Source of the DNA: Novosphingobium sp. Leaf2
Lineage (GTDB): Bacteria; Pseudomonadota; Alphaproteobacteria; Sphingomonadales; Sphingomonadaceae
Direction: 5' to 3'
Assembly: GCF_001421325.1 (NCBI RefSeq)
Contig: NZ_LMJY01000016.1
Coordinates: 310,307 to 374,306, forward strand
Length of the DNA: 64,000 bases
The position numbers and the translations under genes were made by a program. The notes below the pieces were generated by a model, which saw nothing but the letters and a program-made list of their open reading frames with translations, was not told the DNA's origin and made no database searches. Positions 34,314 through 43,224 of this stretch are shown piece by piece. The first letter of the stretch is position 1; every line of letters starts with the position of its first letter.

Positions 34314-34889
34314 TTGGAAGCCCTGCTCACCTCCACCGCCGTGGTCGCGCTCGCCGAAATCGGCGACAAGACACAGCTGCTCGCCATCGTGCTGGCCACG
34401 CGCTTCAAGAAGCCGTGGCCGATCGTGGGCGGCATCTTCGTGGCCACGCTGGCCAACCATTTCCTTGCCGCGCTGGTGGGCGAACAGGCTGCGGCGTTTC
34501 TGGACAGCCTGTGGTTCCGCTATGCCGTGGCCGCCAGCTTCATCCTGATGGCCGCCTGGACGCTGGTGCCTGACAAGTTGGACGAGAACGAGGAAGCCAA
34601 ACCCAGCCGCTTTGGCCCATTCCTGGCTACCGCGATCGCGTTCTTCATTGTCGAGATGGGCGACAAGACGCAAATCGCCACGGTCGCGCTGGGCGCACGC
34701 TTCCACACCGTGCTGCCGGTGATGGCCGGCACCACCATCGGCATGATGATCGCCAACGTGCCGGCGGTGTTTGCAGGCAACGCGCTCATCAAACGGGTGC
34801 AGCTCAACGTGGTGCGCACGATTGCCGCGCTGCTGTTCCTGGTGATCGGCCTGTGGCTGCTGGCGGTCACTGCCGGATGGATCGGCTAG
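34314..34889 (+). CDS. GDT1/UPF0016-type Mn2+ exporter
   Basis: 191 residues, six membrane segments. The two family signatures E-x-G-D-K-T are present: VALAEIGDKTQLLAIV near the N-terminus and FFIVEMGDKTQIATVAL in the second half, reflecting the internal duplication of the UPF0016/GDT1 family (TMEM165, Gdt1p, bacterial MneA), which exports Mn2+ and Ca2+. The start is TTG at 34314 with GGAG 8 nt upstream; the longer frame back to 34059 overlaps the riboswitch. The riboswitch upstream supports a manganese-efflux role. Confidence 0.92.
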   Translation: MEALLTSTAVVALAEIGDKTQLLAIVLATRFKKPWPIVGGIFVATLANHFLAALVGEQAAAFLDSLWFRYAVAASFILMAAWTLVPDKLDENEEAKPSRFGPFLATAIAFFIVEMGDKTQIATVALGARFHTVLPVMAGTTIGMMIANVPAVFAGNALIKRVQLNVVRTIAALLFLVIGLWLLAVTAGWIG

Positions 34890-34916
34890 GCACGGGTCCG
34901 CACCCATCGCCCGCCT

Positions 34917-35591
34917 TCAGGGGGTATCGAACACATACCCCAGCGAGCGTACCGTGCGCAGCGGATTGCCCGCGCCCGCGCCTTTCAGCGCGCGGCGCAG
35001 GCGCCCGATCCACACGTCCACGGTGCGCTCGTCCACCGGCGGCTCCTGCTTGCCCAACGCGGCGATCAACTGCGCGCGGCTGAACACCCGGCCGGGATGT
35101 TCGATGAAATAGCGCAGCAGCCGCAGTTCGTTGGGCATCAACGTGATCGGCTTGCCGGCAAAGCGCGCCTGAAACGCGCCCACGTCCACCATCAGCTCGC
35201 CCTGCGTCACCACGCGGATGCCCACGGCGTCCTGATCGCCAAGGTTGGCACCCAGTACCCGGTCGAGCAGCGCCGTGCGCGTAAGCGGGCCGACCATGTA
35301 ATCGTCCGCGCCCATGCGTAGCGCACGCTTGCGATCGTCGATGTTATCTTCTTCCAGCACCATCGTGACATGGGCGTGCGCGGTCAGGCTGTCGGCGCGC
35401 AGGCGGCGGCACAGTTCCAGGCCGGACATGTCAGACAACACCCAGTCGATGAAGATCCACAGCGCCCCTTCGATGAGCGGCAGTTCGGAGGCCTCGTTCC
35501 AGCGGTGCAGCACCACATCAAACTGATCGTGCCGGAAAGGCGCGTGCCCTCCGGTCAGTTCGCTCGCCAGCAATATATCGATCCGCCGCAT
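34917..35591 (-). CDS. Atypical OmpR/PhoB-type response regulator with degenerate receiver
   Basis: 224 residues. The C-terminal winged helix (RLLRYFIEHPGRVFSRAQLI through VDVWIGRLRRALKG...LRTVRSLGYVF) is canonical for the OmpR/PhoB family and close to PhoB in this window. The receiver is not: the usual acidic pair after the first strand is replaced by LLASE, the phospho-acceptor aspartate seems to be D49 in FIDWVLSDMSG, and the conserved lysine loop TKPF is replaced by VGPLTR. Phosphorylation is therefore doubtful. It is divergent from plcP; the shared 232-bp region holds a clear PHO box (35737-35765). Confidence 0.85.
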   Translation of the reverse strand: MRRIDILLASELTGGHAPFRHDQFDVVLHRWNEASELPLIEGALWIFIDWVLSDMSGLELCRRLRADSLTAHAHVTMVLEEDNIDDRKRALRMGADDYMVGPLTRTALLDRVLGANLGDQDAVGIRVVTQGELMVDVGAFQARFAGKPITLMPNELRLLRYFIEHPGRVFSRAQLIAALGKQEPPVDERTVDVWIGRLRRALKGAGAGNPLRTVRSLGYVFDTP

Positions 35592-35736
35592 CGCCCCTGA
35601 ACCGCCCCGTTTCCGCCATTGCGCCCGCACCGCGAGGACTTGTGCAGCCCCTGCGTACGGGCGGGCTTTGCCGTCCCAATATGACGACCGGGTGACAAAT
35701 GGGCGACATCGCGGCGAAACGTCCGCCTCCGCATTG

Positions 35737-35765
35737 CTGTCATCAAACTGACCGGCAAACGTCAC
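35737..35765 (+). promoter_or_regulatory. PHO box upstream of plcP
   Basis: Three units at exact 11-bp steps: CTGTCAT (35737-35743), CTGACCG (35748-35754) and ACGTCAC (35759-35765), spacers CAAA and GCAA. The first unit equals the E. coli PhoB half-site. It ends 58 bp upstream of the plcP start and could also serve the divergent regulator. Confidence 0.7.
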
Positions 35766-35823
35766 GCCGGCGCAACGCCAGGCTGCCAGAGCAAGGAGCG
35801 CAGGGAACCGGGGATGAACGACC

Positions 35824-36705
35824 ATGCGCGACCAACTCGACACGCTTCTGAGCCGCGAAACCGATGCCGGCGGGCGCATCCCCGCCTGGCTCGATATTCC
35901 CGATCCCAAAGGCTTCAGGCCCAAGCGCAAATACCGCACGATCTGGATTTCAGATGTTCATCTGGGCACGCGCGGCTGCAATGCCGGTATGCTCGTCGAT
36001 TTCCTGCGCCATGTGGATTGCCAGACGCTGTACCTGGTGGGCGACATTGTGGACGGCTGGCGGCTGCGCAAGGGCTGGTACTGGCCCGATGCCCACAACG
36101 AAGTGGTGCGCCGCATCCTCAAGATGGCGCATCGCGGTACCCGCGTTATCTTTGTCGCGGGCAACCATGACGAGATGCTGCGCGATTATGCGGGCCTCAG
36201 CTTCGGCGGCGTGGAACTGGCACTGGAAGCGGTGCACGTCACCGCTGACGGGCGCCGCCTGCTGGTGACCCACGGCGATGCGTTCGACGGGGTGGTGCTG
36301 TACGCCCGGTGGCTCGCGTTCCTGGGCGATGCGGCATACTCGATGCTGCTGCGCGCCAACATCGCTTTCAACGCCGTGCGCCGCCGCTTCAAGCTGCCGT
36401 ACTGGTCGCTCTCGGCCTACATGAAGAAAAAGGTCAAGAACGCCGTCCAGTACATCGGCAGCTACGAGGAAGCCGTGGCCAACGAGGCGATCTCGCGCGG
36501 GTTCGACGGGGTGGTGTGCGGCCACATCCACTGCGCAGAAATCCGTGAATTCAGCGGCATCACCTATTACAACGATGGCGACTGGGTGGAAAGCTGCACC
36601 GCGCTGGCCGAAGACTTCACCGGCCACATGGCAATCATCGACTGGGTAACGGAAACCGGCGGCCACACCGCCAAGGCCGACGCTCTGGTGGAAGCTGGCG
36701 CGTGA
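35824..36705 (+). CDS. plcP: PlcP-type phospholipase C (metallophosphoesterase) for lipid remodelling
   Basis: 293 residues with the calcineurin-like phosphoesterase motifs SDVHLGTRGCNAG (about 43-55), GDIVDGWRLRKGWYWPDAHNEVV (73-95), GNHDEMLR (113-120), THGDAFDGV (149-157) and GHIHCAEI (233-240). The wording is the same as in Sinorhizobium PlcP, which degrades phosphatidylcholine and related lipids to diacylglycerol under phosphate starvation, rather than LpxH. The GTG start of the following glycosyltransferase overlaps its stop (GTGA), matching the known plcP-agt pair, and the upstream PHO box fits. An LpxH-like role is less likely. Confidence 0.85.
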   Translation: MRDQLDTLLSRETDAGGRIPAWLDIPDPKGFRPKRKYRTIWISDVHLGTRGCNAGMLVDFLRHVDCQTLYLVGDIVDGWRLRKGWYWPDAHNEVVRRILKMAHRGTRVIFVAGNHDEMLRDYAGLSFGGVELALEAVHVTADGRRLLVTHGDAFDGVVLYARWLAFLGDAAYSMLLRANIAFNAVRRRFKLPYWSLSAYMKKKVKNAVQYIGSYEEAVANEAISRGFDGVVCGHIHCAEIREFSGITYYNDGDWVESCTALAEDFTGHMAIIDWVTETGGHTAKADALVEAGA

Positions 36706-37772
36706 AGCTGGCGCTCGCCACCGATGCGTGGCTTCCGCAGGTGAACGGCGTCGTACGGTCGCTCACCTCGACGGTCGAACACCTGGTCCGCTGCGGCCAT
36801 GCGGTTGAGACGATCACGCCCGATCGGTTCAAGACCCTGCCGATGCCGGGCTACGCCTCGATCCGACTGGCGATGGCGCCGCGCTTCGGGGTGCGCCGGA
36901 TGCTGGACGCGGCTGCGCCCGAAATCGTGCACATCGCCACCGAAGGGCCGATCGGCTGGGCGGCGCGCGGCTGGTGCCTGTCACGGGCGGTACCCTTCAC
37001 GTCCGCGTTCCACACCCGCTTTCCGGACTACGCGGCCTTGCGCACCGGCCTGTCGCCGGCCTATTTCTGGCCGATCCTCCAGCGCTTTCACGCGCAGAGC
37101 CGCGCGGTGATGGTCTCCACCCGCAGCCTGGCGAGCGAACTGGCGCAGCGCGGCATCGGCCCCACCCGGTCCTGGAGCCGAGGGATCGATCATGACTTGT
37201 TCCGCCCGGCGGGTCCACGCCACCCGGCGATGACCGGCCTGCCCGGCCCTGTCCTGCTGAACGTGGGCCGCGTAGCGCCCGAAAAGAACCTGGAAGCGTT
37301 CCTCGCGCTGGACGTACCGGGCACCAAGGTCGTGGTGGGCGATGGTCCCGCGCTGGAAAGCCTGCGCCGGCGCTATCCGGCAGCCGTGTTCCTGGGCGCG
37401 CTGTCCGGCGAAGCGCTCGCGAGCGCCTATCGCGCGGCGGACTGCTTCGTGTTTCCCAGCCTTACCGATACGTTCGGGCTGGTGGTGATCGAGGCGCTGG
37501 CGTGCGGCACCCCGGTCGCCGCTTTCCCCGTCACCGGCCCGATCGACATCCTGGGCGAGGACGGACGCGGCGTGGATCATCGGGTAGGCCGGCCCGCTGG
37601 CGCTGTGGACACCTGCCTTGCCCGCGCCATCGACGGCGCGCTGACGGCGGAACGGCTGGACGCAGCAGCGCTGGGCAGCCTCTATTCCTGGGAACGCGCC
37701 ACCGACCAGTTCCTGACCGCCATCACCGGCGCGCTGGAGGACACCGACCAAGGGCTGCTAACGGCGGCGTGA
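36702..37772 (+). CDS. agt: GT4 glycosyltransferase, Agt-like glycolipid synthase
   Basis: 356 residues. GT4/GT-B fold: N-terminal Rossmann half starting MKLALATDAWLPQVNGVVRSL, a C-terminal nucleotide-binding half with VLLNVGRVAPEKNLEAFLAL and the E-x7-E motif in FPSLTDTFGLVVIEALACGTPVAA. In Agrobacterium and marine alphaproteobacteria, Agt glycosylates the diacylglycerol from PlcP to monoglucosyl- or glucuronosyl-diacylglycerol, replacing phospholipids under phosphate limitation. Direct overlap with plcP and the PHO box support this role; the donor sugar cannot be read from the sequence. Confidence 0.8.
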   Translation: MKLALATDAWLPQVNGVVRSLTSTVEHLVRCGHAVETITPDRFKTLPMPGYASIRLAMAPRFGVRRMLDAAAPEIVHIATEGPIGWAARGWCLSRAVPFTSAFHTRFPDYAALRTGLSPAYFWPILQRFHAQSRAVMVSTRSLASELAQRGIGPTRSWSRGIDHDLFRPAGPRHPAMTGLPGPVLLNVGRVAPEKNLEAFLALDVPGTKVVVGDGPALESLRRRYPAAVFLGALSGEALASAYRAADCFVFPSLTDTFGLVVIEALACGTPVAAFPVTGPIDILGEDGRGVDHRVGRPAGAVDTCLARAIDGALTAERLDAAALGSLYSWERATDQFLTAITGALEDTDQGLLTAA

Positions 37773-37808
37773 GGGGCGCGGCAGGGTACCTTTCGCCCAG
37801 CCGCTGTA

Positions 37809-38507
37809 TCATGGGGCAATGCCGACATCGGCAAACTTGGCCGCAACATTTCTATTTGCTCGGTTCGCGATCTCGATATCTGCGCTACCTGCGGCGTCGC
37901 CCAGCCTGAGGCGCGCTACCCCACGACCGAATACGGCATCGACAAACATCGGATGGGTGCGAAATTTCACATCGCCAAGCGCCTCGTCGAAATCATCCAG
38001 CGCTTGCCTGAAAAGCCCCAGCTGCAATTCAGCCATACCGCGCCAAACAAATGTATAGCTGGCCCTGTTCGCCAAAATTGCAGCGTTGCAAATCGCCATG
38101 ACGTTCTCAAGGTCCAGTCCATGCATCGCCCGCGCCCAGCATGCGGCGTTGGGGAGCGTCTTATCCTGCGGAGCATCGGCAGCATTGCCGTCGTAAAATG
38201 CGAGCACTGCCTGCGGGTGGCCAGCAGCAGCATCCACCCACAAACTTTGCTCTCTGATGCCCTCAGCGGAGCGGCCCGATTGTGCCAAGGCACTCTTGAG
38301 CTGATCCGCGGCGCCATCATCCAGCGCAGCCAACTTTAGCTGATGCCAGTCCAGCGCATAAAATGGTTTGCGTTTTATCGTCTTCAGAAGGCCTTTGAGC
38401 GCATCGTGCCGCGCTTCGGCAGTAACCTCGTCTCGCGCCTCGGCCCCGAAGGAAATACTGGTCGTCGCCATGACGGCAACCGCGAAAACCCATTGCTTGA
38501 CGGACAT
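37809..38507 (-). CDS. Secreted TPR-like protein, unknown function
   Basis: 232 residues from the ATG at 38507, with a signal peptide (MSVKQWVFAVAVMATTSISFGAEA) and helical repeat-like stretches (AACWARAMHGLDLENVMAICNAA, TFVWRGMAELQLGLFRQALDDFDEAL, DAVFGRGVARLRLGDAAGS) that resemble tetratricopeptide units. Base composition is visibly lower in GC than the neighbours, which may indicate transfer. It lies between agt (convergent) and phoB with no obvious partner; the 220 bp upstream (38508-38727) show nothing recognisable. Confidence 0.72.
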   Translation of the reverse strand: MSVKQWVFAVAVMATTSISFGAEARDEVTAEARHDALKGLLKTIKRKPFYALDWHQLKLAALDDGAADQLKSALAQSGRSAEGIREQSLWVDAAAGHPQAVLAFYDGNAADAPQDKTLPNAACWARAMHGLDLENVMAICNAAILANRASYTFVWRGMAELQLGLFRQALDDFDEALGDVKFRTHPMFVDAVFGRGVARLRLGDAAGSADIEIANRANRNVAAKFADVGIAP

Positions 38508-38727
38508 CGTAATTCCCAATCTGCCGACCAAAGGTTATGCGGTCTGGCCGGGCAAGTCCACTTGAGACCAGCTTTTGGGGATGGGCCGCTTTCGAATGCG
38601 GGCCGTGACGGCCGACCATAATCAAAACACCGTCAGCCGCCGATCAGCTGCAGCGCTTCACCTGCCTCTGCCGGCTGGTTGCGTAAGCCTATGGCGAAAT
38701 TTGGAAACGGCCATGCACCGAAGCGCG

Positions 38728-39420
38728 TCAGGCCACGTCCATCGCATAGCCCGCCGCGCGAACGGTGCGGATGGGGTCGGTGTCGCCGTCGCGGTTGATG
38801 GCCTTGCGCAGGCGGCGGATGTGAACGTCCACGGTGCGCTCGTCGATATCGGAATCCATGCCCCATACCCCGTCGAGGATCTGCTGGCGCGAAACCACGC
38901 GGTTGGGGCGCTCCATGAAATAGCGCAGCAGGCGAAATTCGGTGGGGCCAAGGTGCAGCGCTTCGCCGCCGCGGCGCACGCGGTGGCTGGTGGCATCCAG
39001 TTCGATATCACCCCATGACAGCACGTTGCCGGCCAGCGAAGGGCGCGCGCGGCGCAGCAGCGCCTCTATCCGGGCCATCAGTTCGCGCGGGGAAAACGGC
39101 TTGGTGACGTAATCGTCAGCGCCCGTCTTCAGACCCCGGATCATGTCCTCCTCCTCACCGCGCGCCGTCACCATGATGATCGGGATTTGCGCGGTCTGCT
39201 TGTCCTTGCGCAGCTGGCGGCACACCTCGATGCCGGGCACCTGCTCGATCATCCAGTCGAGCACGATGGCGTCGGGCACCTGCTCGCGCACCATGACCAG
39301 CGCTTCCTCACCATCGCCGGTGGAACGCACGTCATACCCCTCGGCGCTCAGGTTCCAGGTCAGCAGTTCGCACAAGGCGACATCGTCTTCGACGACGAGG
39401 ACGGACGCGGCGGCGCTCAT
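38728..39420 (-). CDS. phoB: Phosphate regulon response regulator PhoB
   Basis: 230 residues. Canonical receiver: acidic pair in VVEDD (E11-D13), phospho-acceptor D55 in VLDWMIEQVPG, lysine K107 in DDYVTKPFSPREL; C-terminal winged helix with RTVDVHIRRLRKAINRDGDTDPIRTVRAAGYAMDV. Activated by PhoR under phosphate limitation, it binds PHO boxes such as those upstream of pstS and plcP. Last gene of the pst operon; its start overlaps phoU by 4 bp. Confidence 0.95.
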   Translation of the reverse strand: MSAAASVLVVEDDVALCELLTWNLSAEGYDVRSTGDGEEALVMVREQVPDAIVLDWMIEQVPGIEVCRQLRKDKQTAQIPIIMVTARGEEEDMIRGLKTGADDYVTKPFSPRELMARIEALLRRARPSLAGNVLSWGDIELDATSHRVRRGGEALHLGPTEFRLLRYFMERPNRVVSRQQILDGVWGMDSDIDERTVDVHIRRLRKAINRDGDTDPIRTVRAAGYAMDVA

Positions 39421-40115
39421 ACCAGCGGCCCCGAGGTGTCGTCGGTCTGGGAATCGCGTTCGGTGCAGTATTCGCCCGTCGCCGCGTAATAGACGATCTC
39501 GGCCACGTTGGTGGCATGATCGCCGATGCGTTCCAGGTTGCGCGCGATGAACAGCAGCTGCGCCGCGCTGGTGATGGTGGCCGGGTTTTCCATCATGTGC
39601 GTGAGCAGCGAGCGGAACAACGTGTTGTAGAACTGGTCCAGCTTCTGGTCGCGCCGGATCACTTCCACGCTGAGCGCCGCATCGCGTGAACCGTAGGCGT
39701 TCAACACGTCGCGCACCATGCTTTCGGCGATCTCGGCCATGGCGGGCACCAGCGTGACGGGATCGATCTTGGTGCGCCCCTCCAGCGCGTTGACGCGCTT
39801 GGCGATGTTCTTGGCATAGTCGCCGATCCGCTCGATCACGCCCGAGATCTTGAGCGCGGCGATCACATCGCGCAGATCGTCGGCCATGGGTGCGCGCAGC
39901 GCGATGGTGCGCACCGCCAGGCGGTCCACCTCGGCTTCCAGCGCATCGAGCCGGACATCGGCGGCGACTACTTGCGCTGCCAGATCCTCATCGTGATGGA
40001 CCAGCGCGGTGATGGCATCGCGAATGGCGACTTCGGCGAGCCCGCCCATTTCTGCGACGAGGCCGCGAAGCTGCCCGATCTCGGTGTCGAAGGCCTTGAC
40101 GGTATGATCGACCAT
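39417..40115 (-). CDS. phoU: Phosphate signalling protein PhoU
   Basis: 232 residues of the PhoU family: two three-helix-bundle repeats, each with the E/DxxxD metal-binding pattern (for example RLDALEAEVDRLAVRTIALRAPMADDLR, and the second repeat around LERIGDHATNVAEIVYYAATGE). It transmits the transport state of PstSCAB to PhoR and prevents runaway Pho activation. ATG at 40115, placed between pstB and phoB in the usual order. Confidence 0.95.
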   Translation of the reverse strand: MVDHTVKAFDTEIGQLRGLVAEMGGLAEVAIRDAITALVHHDEDLAAQVVAADVRLDALEAEVDRLAVRTIALRAPMADDLRDVIAALKISGVIERIGDYAKNIAKRVNALEGRTKIDPVTLVPAMAEIAESMVRDVLNAYGSRDAALSVEVIRRDQKLDQFYNTLFRSLLTHMMENPATITSAAQLLFIARNLERIGDHATNVAEIVYYAATGEYCTERDSQTDDTSGPLV

Positions 40116-40140
40116 GGCGTTTTCCTGTTACCCCCTCACC

Positions 40141-40902
40141 TCAGCCGTAACGGCCGGTGATGTAGTCCTTGGTGCGCGTTTCGCGCGGATTGGTGAAGAT
40201 CTGATCGGTTTCGCCGTATTCCACCAGGCTGCCCAGGTGGAAGAAAGCCGTGCGCTGCGAGACGCGCGCGGCCTGCTGCATCGAGTGGGTGACGATGACG
40301 ATCGCGAAGCTTTCCTTCAACTCGTCGATCAGCTCCTCGATCCGTGCGGTGGCAATCGGATCGAGCGCGGAGCATGGCTCGTCCATCAGGATGACTTCCG
40401 GGCTGACCGCGATCGCACGAGCGATGCACAAGCGCTGCTGCTGGCCGCCCGACAGCGCGGTGCCGGCATCGGTCAGGCGATCCTTGACCTCTTCCCACAG
40501 CCCCGCCTTGGTCAGCGCATTTTCCACGATGCGGTCCATGTCCGCCTTGCCGCTGGCCAGCCCGTGGATGCGCGGGCCATAGGCGATGTTCTCGTAGATC
40601 GTCTTGGGAAACGGATTGGGCTTTTGAAACACCATGCCGACCCGCGCGCGCAAGGCGACCGAATCCATCGCCGGGGCGTAGATGTCCTCGCCATCCAGCA
40701 GGATCTCGCCGGTGACGCGGGCCCCGGCGATGGTGTCGTTCATCCGGTTCAAGGTGCGCAAGAACGTCGACTTGCCGCAACCGGACGGGCCGATGAACGC
40801 GGTGACGAGGCCGTTGTCGATATCGATCGACACGTCGTTGATCGCCTTCTTCTGTCCGTAGAAGACGTCGACGTTGCGGGCTGTGAGCTTGGTTTCGTTC
40901 AT
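40141..40902 (-). CDS. pstB: Phosphate transport ATP-binding protein PstB
   Basis: ABC ATPase of the high-affinity phosphate importer, 253 residues. Walker [20 protein letters not shown], signature [43 protein letters not shown], all PstB wording. Follows pstA with a 4-bp gap and precedes phoU by 25 bp. Confidence 0.96.
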   Translation of the reverse strand: MNETKLTARNVDVFYGQKKAINDVSIDIDNGLVTAFIGPSGCGKSTFLRTLNRMNDTIAGARVTGEILLDGEDIYAPAMDSVALRARVGMVFQKPNPFPKTIYENIAYGPRIHGLASGKADMDRIVENALTKAGLWEEVKDRLTDAGTALSGGQQQRLCIARAIAVSPEVILMDEPCSALDPIATARIEELIDELKESFAIVIVTHSMQQAARVSQRTAFFHLGSLVEYGETDQIFTNPRETRTKDYITGRYG

Positions 40903-40906
40903 GTCC

Positions 40907-41794
40907 CTACCAGCGGACTTCGAATTTGTTTCGAAGATAGATCGCGATGCCGTTCATGGTGAGCAGGAAAACCAGCAGCACGATAATGGCGGCGGAAGTG
41001 TTCTGGACGAAAGCCTTGTCGATTTCGTCAGACCACAGGAAAATCTGCATCGGCAGCACGCTGGACGGGGAATTGAGGCCGTCTGGCGGAGTGGCGATGA
41101 ACGCACGCATGCCGATCATCAGCAGCGGCGCGGTTTCGCCCAGGGCGCGGGCCATGCCGATGATGGTCCCGGTCAGGATGCCGGGCAGCGCCAGCGGCAA
41201 CACGTGATGGAACGTGGTCTGCACCTTGCTCGCACCCACCCCGTAGGCGGCTTCGCGGATCGATGGCGGCACCGCCTTGATCGCGTTGCGGCCCGAGATC
41301 ACGATCACCGGCATCGTCATCAGCGCCAGGGTAAGCCCGCCCACCAGCGGCGAGGATCGCGGCATCCCCAGCGTGTTGATGAACACCGCCAGGCCCAGCA
41401 GGCCGAAGATGATCGAGGGCACTGCCGCCAGATTGTTGATCGACACTTCCACCCACTCGATCCAGCGGGCGCGCGGCGCGAATTCCTCGAGATAGATCGC
41501 TGCCAGCACGCCCATCGGGAAGCTCAGCAGCAGCGTGACGCCCATCGTCAGCAGCGAACCCTTGGTCGCGCCCCAGACGCCCGCAACGGTGGGATCAGTG
41601 GAATCCGCGCCGGTCAGGAAACGATAGTCCAGCCCGGCCAGTCCGTTCTTGAGCATGATGACCAGCAGCAGCGCCAGGAACGACAGGCTCAGCACGATCG
41701 CGCCAAAGCCGATCCACTTGAACCGCCGCTCGGCAGCGTGGCGCTTGACCAGCCGCTTGCTGACGGAGGGCGAATTCCAGTCAAGGTTACTCAT
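40907..41794 (-). CDS. pstA: Phosphate ABC permease PstA
   Basis: 295-residue permease with six membrane segments and the EAA loop [46 protein letters not shown]. It forms the membrane channel with PstC for phosphate import. The start overlaps the pstC stop by 8 bp. Confidence 0.94.
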   Translation of the reverse strand: MSNLDWNSPSVSKRLVKRHAAERRFKWIGFGAIVLSLSFLALLLVIMLKNGLAGLDYRFLTGADSTDPTVAGVWGATKGSLLTMGVTLLLSFPMGVLAAIYLEEFAPRARWIEWVEVSINNLAAVPSIIFGLLGLAVFINTLGMPRSSPLVGGLTLALMTMPVIVISGRNAIKAVPPSIREAAYGVGASKVQTTFHHVLPLALPGILTGTIIGMARALGETAPLLMIGMRAFIATPPDGLNSPSSVLPMQIFLWSDEIDKAFVQNTSAAIIVLLVFLLTMNGIAIYLRNKFEVRW

Positions 41795-43160
41795 ACGCTT
41801 CCCGGAACCGCTTTACGACGCGCAGGGCGACGATGTTGAGGATGAGAGTGACGATGAACAGCACCAGCCCCAGTGCGAAGGCGGACAGCGTCTTGGGGCT
41901 GTTGAACTCCTGGTCGCCGGTCAGCATCTGGACGATCTGATAGGTCACCGTGGTCATTGAGGCGAAGGGATTGGCAGACAGGTTGGCCGCGGCGCCCGCG
42001 GCCATCACCACGATCATCGTCTCGCCGATCGCGCGGCTGATCGCCAGCATCACGCCCGCCACAATGCCGGGCAGCGCGGCGGGCAGCAGCACCCGCTTGA
42101 TCGTTTCCGAACGGGTTGCGCCGAGCGCCAGCGAGCCGTCGCTCATCGCGCGCGGCACGGCCGCCAGTGCATCGTCCGCCATCGAGGAGACGAACGGGAT
42201 GATCATCACCCCCATGACCAGCCCTGCGGCGAGCGCGCTTTCGGTGGACGGGTTGGGCATGCCGACAGAAGCTGCGAAATCGCGGATCACCGGCGCCACC
42301 GTCAGCGCCGCGAAGTAGCCGTAGACCACCGTGGGAATACCGGCGAGAATTTCGAGCAGCGGCTTCACCCACTTGCGCACATCGCGCGTGGCGTATTGCG
42401 TCAGGTAGATCGCGCTCATCAGGCCGAGCGGGATGGCGACCACCATGGCGATGATCGCGCCGATGTAGATCGTGCCCCAGAACAGCGGCACCGCGCCGAA
42501 ATTGTTCGAGATATTGTCACCCGCCGTGCTCGCCGGAGACCAGTGCGTGCCGGTGAGGAAGGCGATCGGCGACACGTCCTTGAAGAACAGCCCGGCCTCG
42601 AACACCAGCGAGGCGACGATGCCGAAGGTGGTCAGCACTGCGCTGAGCGATGCGATCAGCAGCAGTGCCAGTACTGCCCGCTCCACCTGGGTGCGGGCAC
42701 GGAAGCGCGCCTTGACGCGGGTGAAGGCAAAGGCGCCGCCGGCAAAGGCCACGACCAGCACCAGCGCCGCGCCCATCAGTCCAAAGCGCGTCTGCGCGGC
42801 ACGGAAGGGTTCGACCAGCGCTTCCGCCTCTGGGTTGAAGGATGCGGCGGACGGATCGGCGGCAAGATTGCGCGCCTCGGAAACGATCGCGCCCAGCTGG
42901 AACGGATCGGTGGGCAGGTGAGCGGCGGCCGGGCTGGCGAACACGGCACCTTCGACAAGGCCCGGCATCACCGCCTGCCACAAGCCCCACACCAGCAGCG
43001 CCGGCACCAGTATCCACAAGGCGACGTGCCAGGCATGGTAGCTGGGCATCGAGTGCATCGACCCGCGCCCGCTATACAGCAGGCGGGCCCGGCCCCGCGC
43101 GGCGAACCAGCCGACGAGGCCAAGGCCGATCACGGCCAGAAGAACTGCGGTGAGTATCAT
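41787..43160 (-). CDS. pstC: Phosphate ABC permease PstC, long form
   Basis: 457 residues, about 140 more than E. coli PstC because of an N-terminal extension with extra membrane segments (starting MILTAVLLAVIGLGLVGWFAARG, then a segment with ALLVWGLWQAVMPGLV and a periplasmic-looking stretch). The conserved core is in the C-terminal 300 residues, including the permease loop ALGATRSETIKRVLLPAALPGIVAGVMLAISRAIGETMIVV. Long PstC forms are usual in sphingomonads. Pairs with PstA. Confidence 0.94.
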   Translation of the reverse strand: MILTAVLLAVIGLGLVGWFAARGRARLLYSGRGSMHSMPSYHAWHVALWILVPALLVWGLWQAVMPGLVEGAVFASPAAAHLPTDPFQLGAIVSEARNLAADPSAASFNPEAEALVEPFRAAQTRFGLMGAALVLVVAFAGGAFAFTRVKARFRARTQVERAVLALLLIASLSAVLTTFGIVASLVFEAGLFFKDVSPIAFLTGTHWSPASTAGDNISNNFGAVPLFWGTIYIGAIIAMVVAIPLGLMSAIYLTQYATRDVRKWVKPLLEILAGIPTVVYGYFAALTVAPVIRDFAASVGMPNPSTESALAAGLVMGVMIIPFVSSMADDALAAVPRAMSDGSLALGATRSETIKRVLLPAALPGIVAGVMLAISRAIGETMIVVMAAGAAANLSANPFASMTTVTYQIVQMLTGDQEFNSPKTLSAFALGLVLFIVTLILNIVALRVVKRFREAYE

Positions 43161-43224
43161 GACTGGCCCATCGGCCCTTTCCTAACGTCGGCGCAATTCG
43201 GCAAGCGGCGGCAGATCGCCCCCC

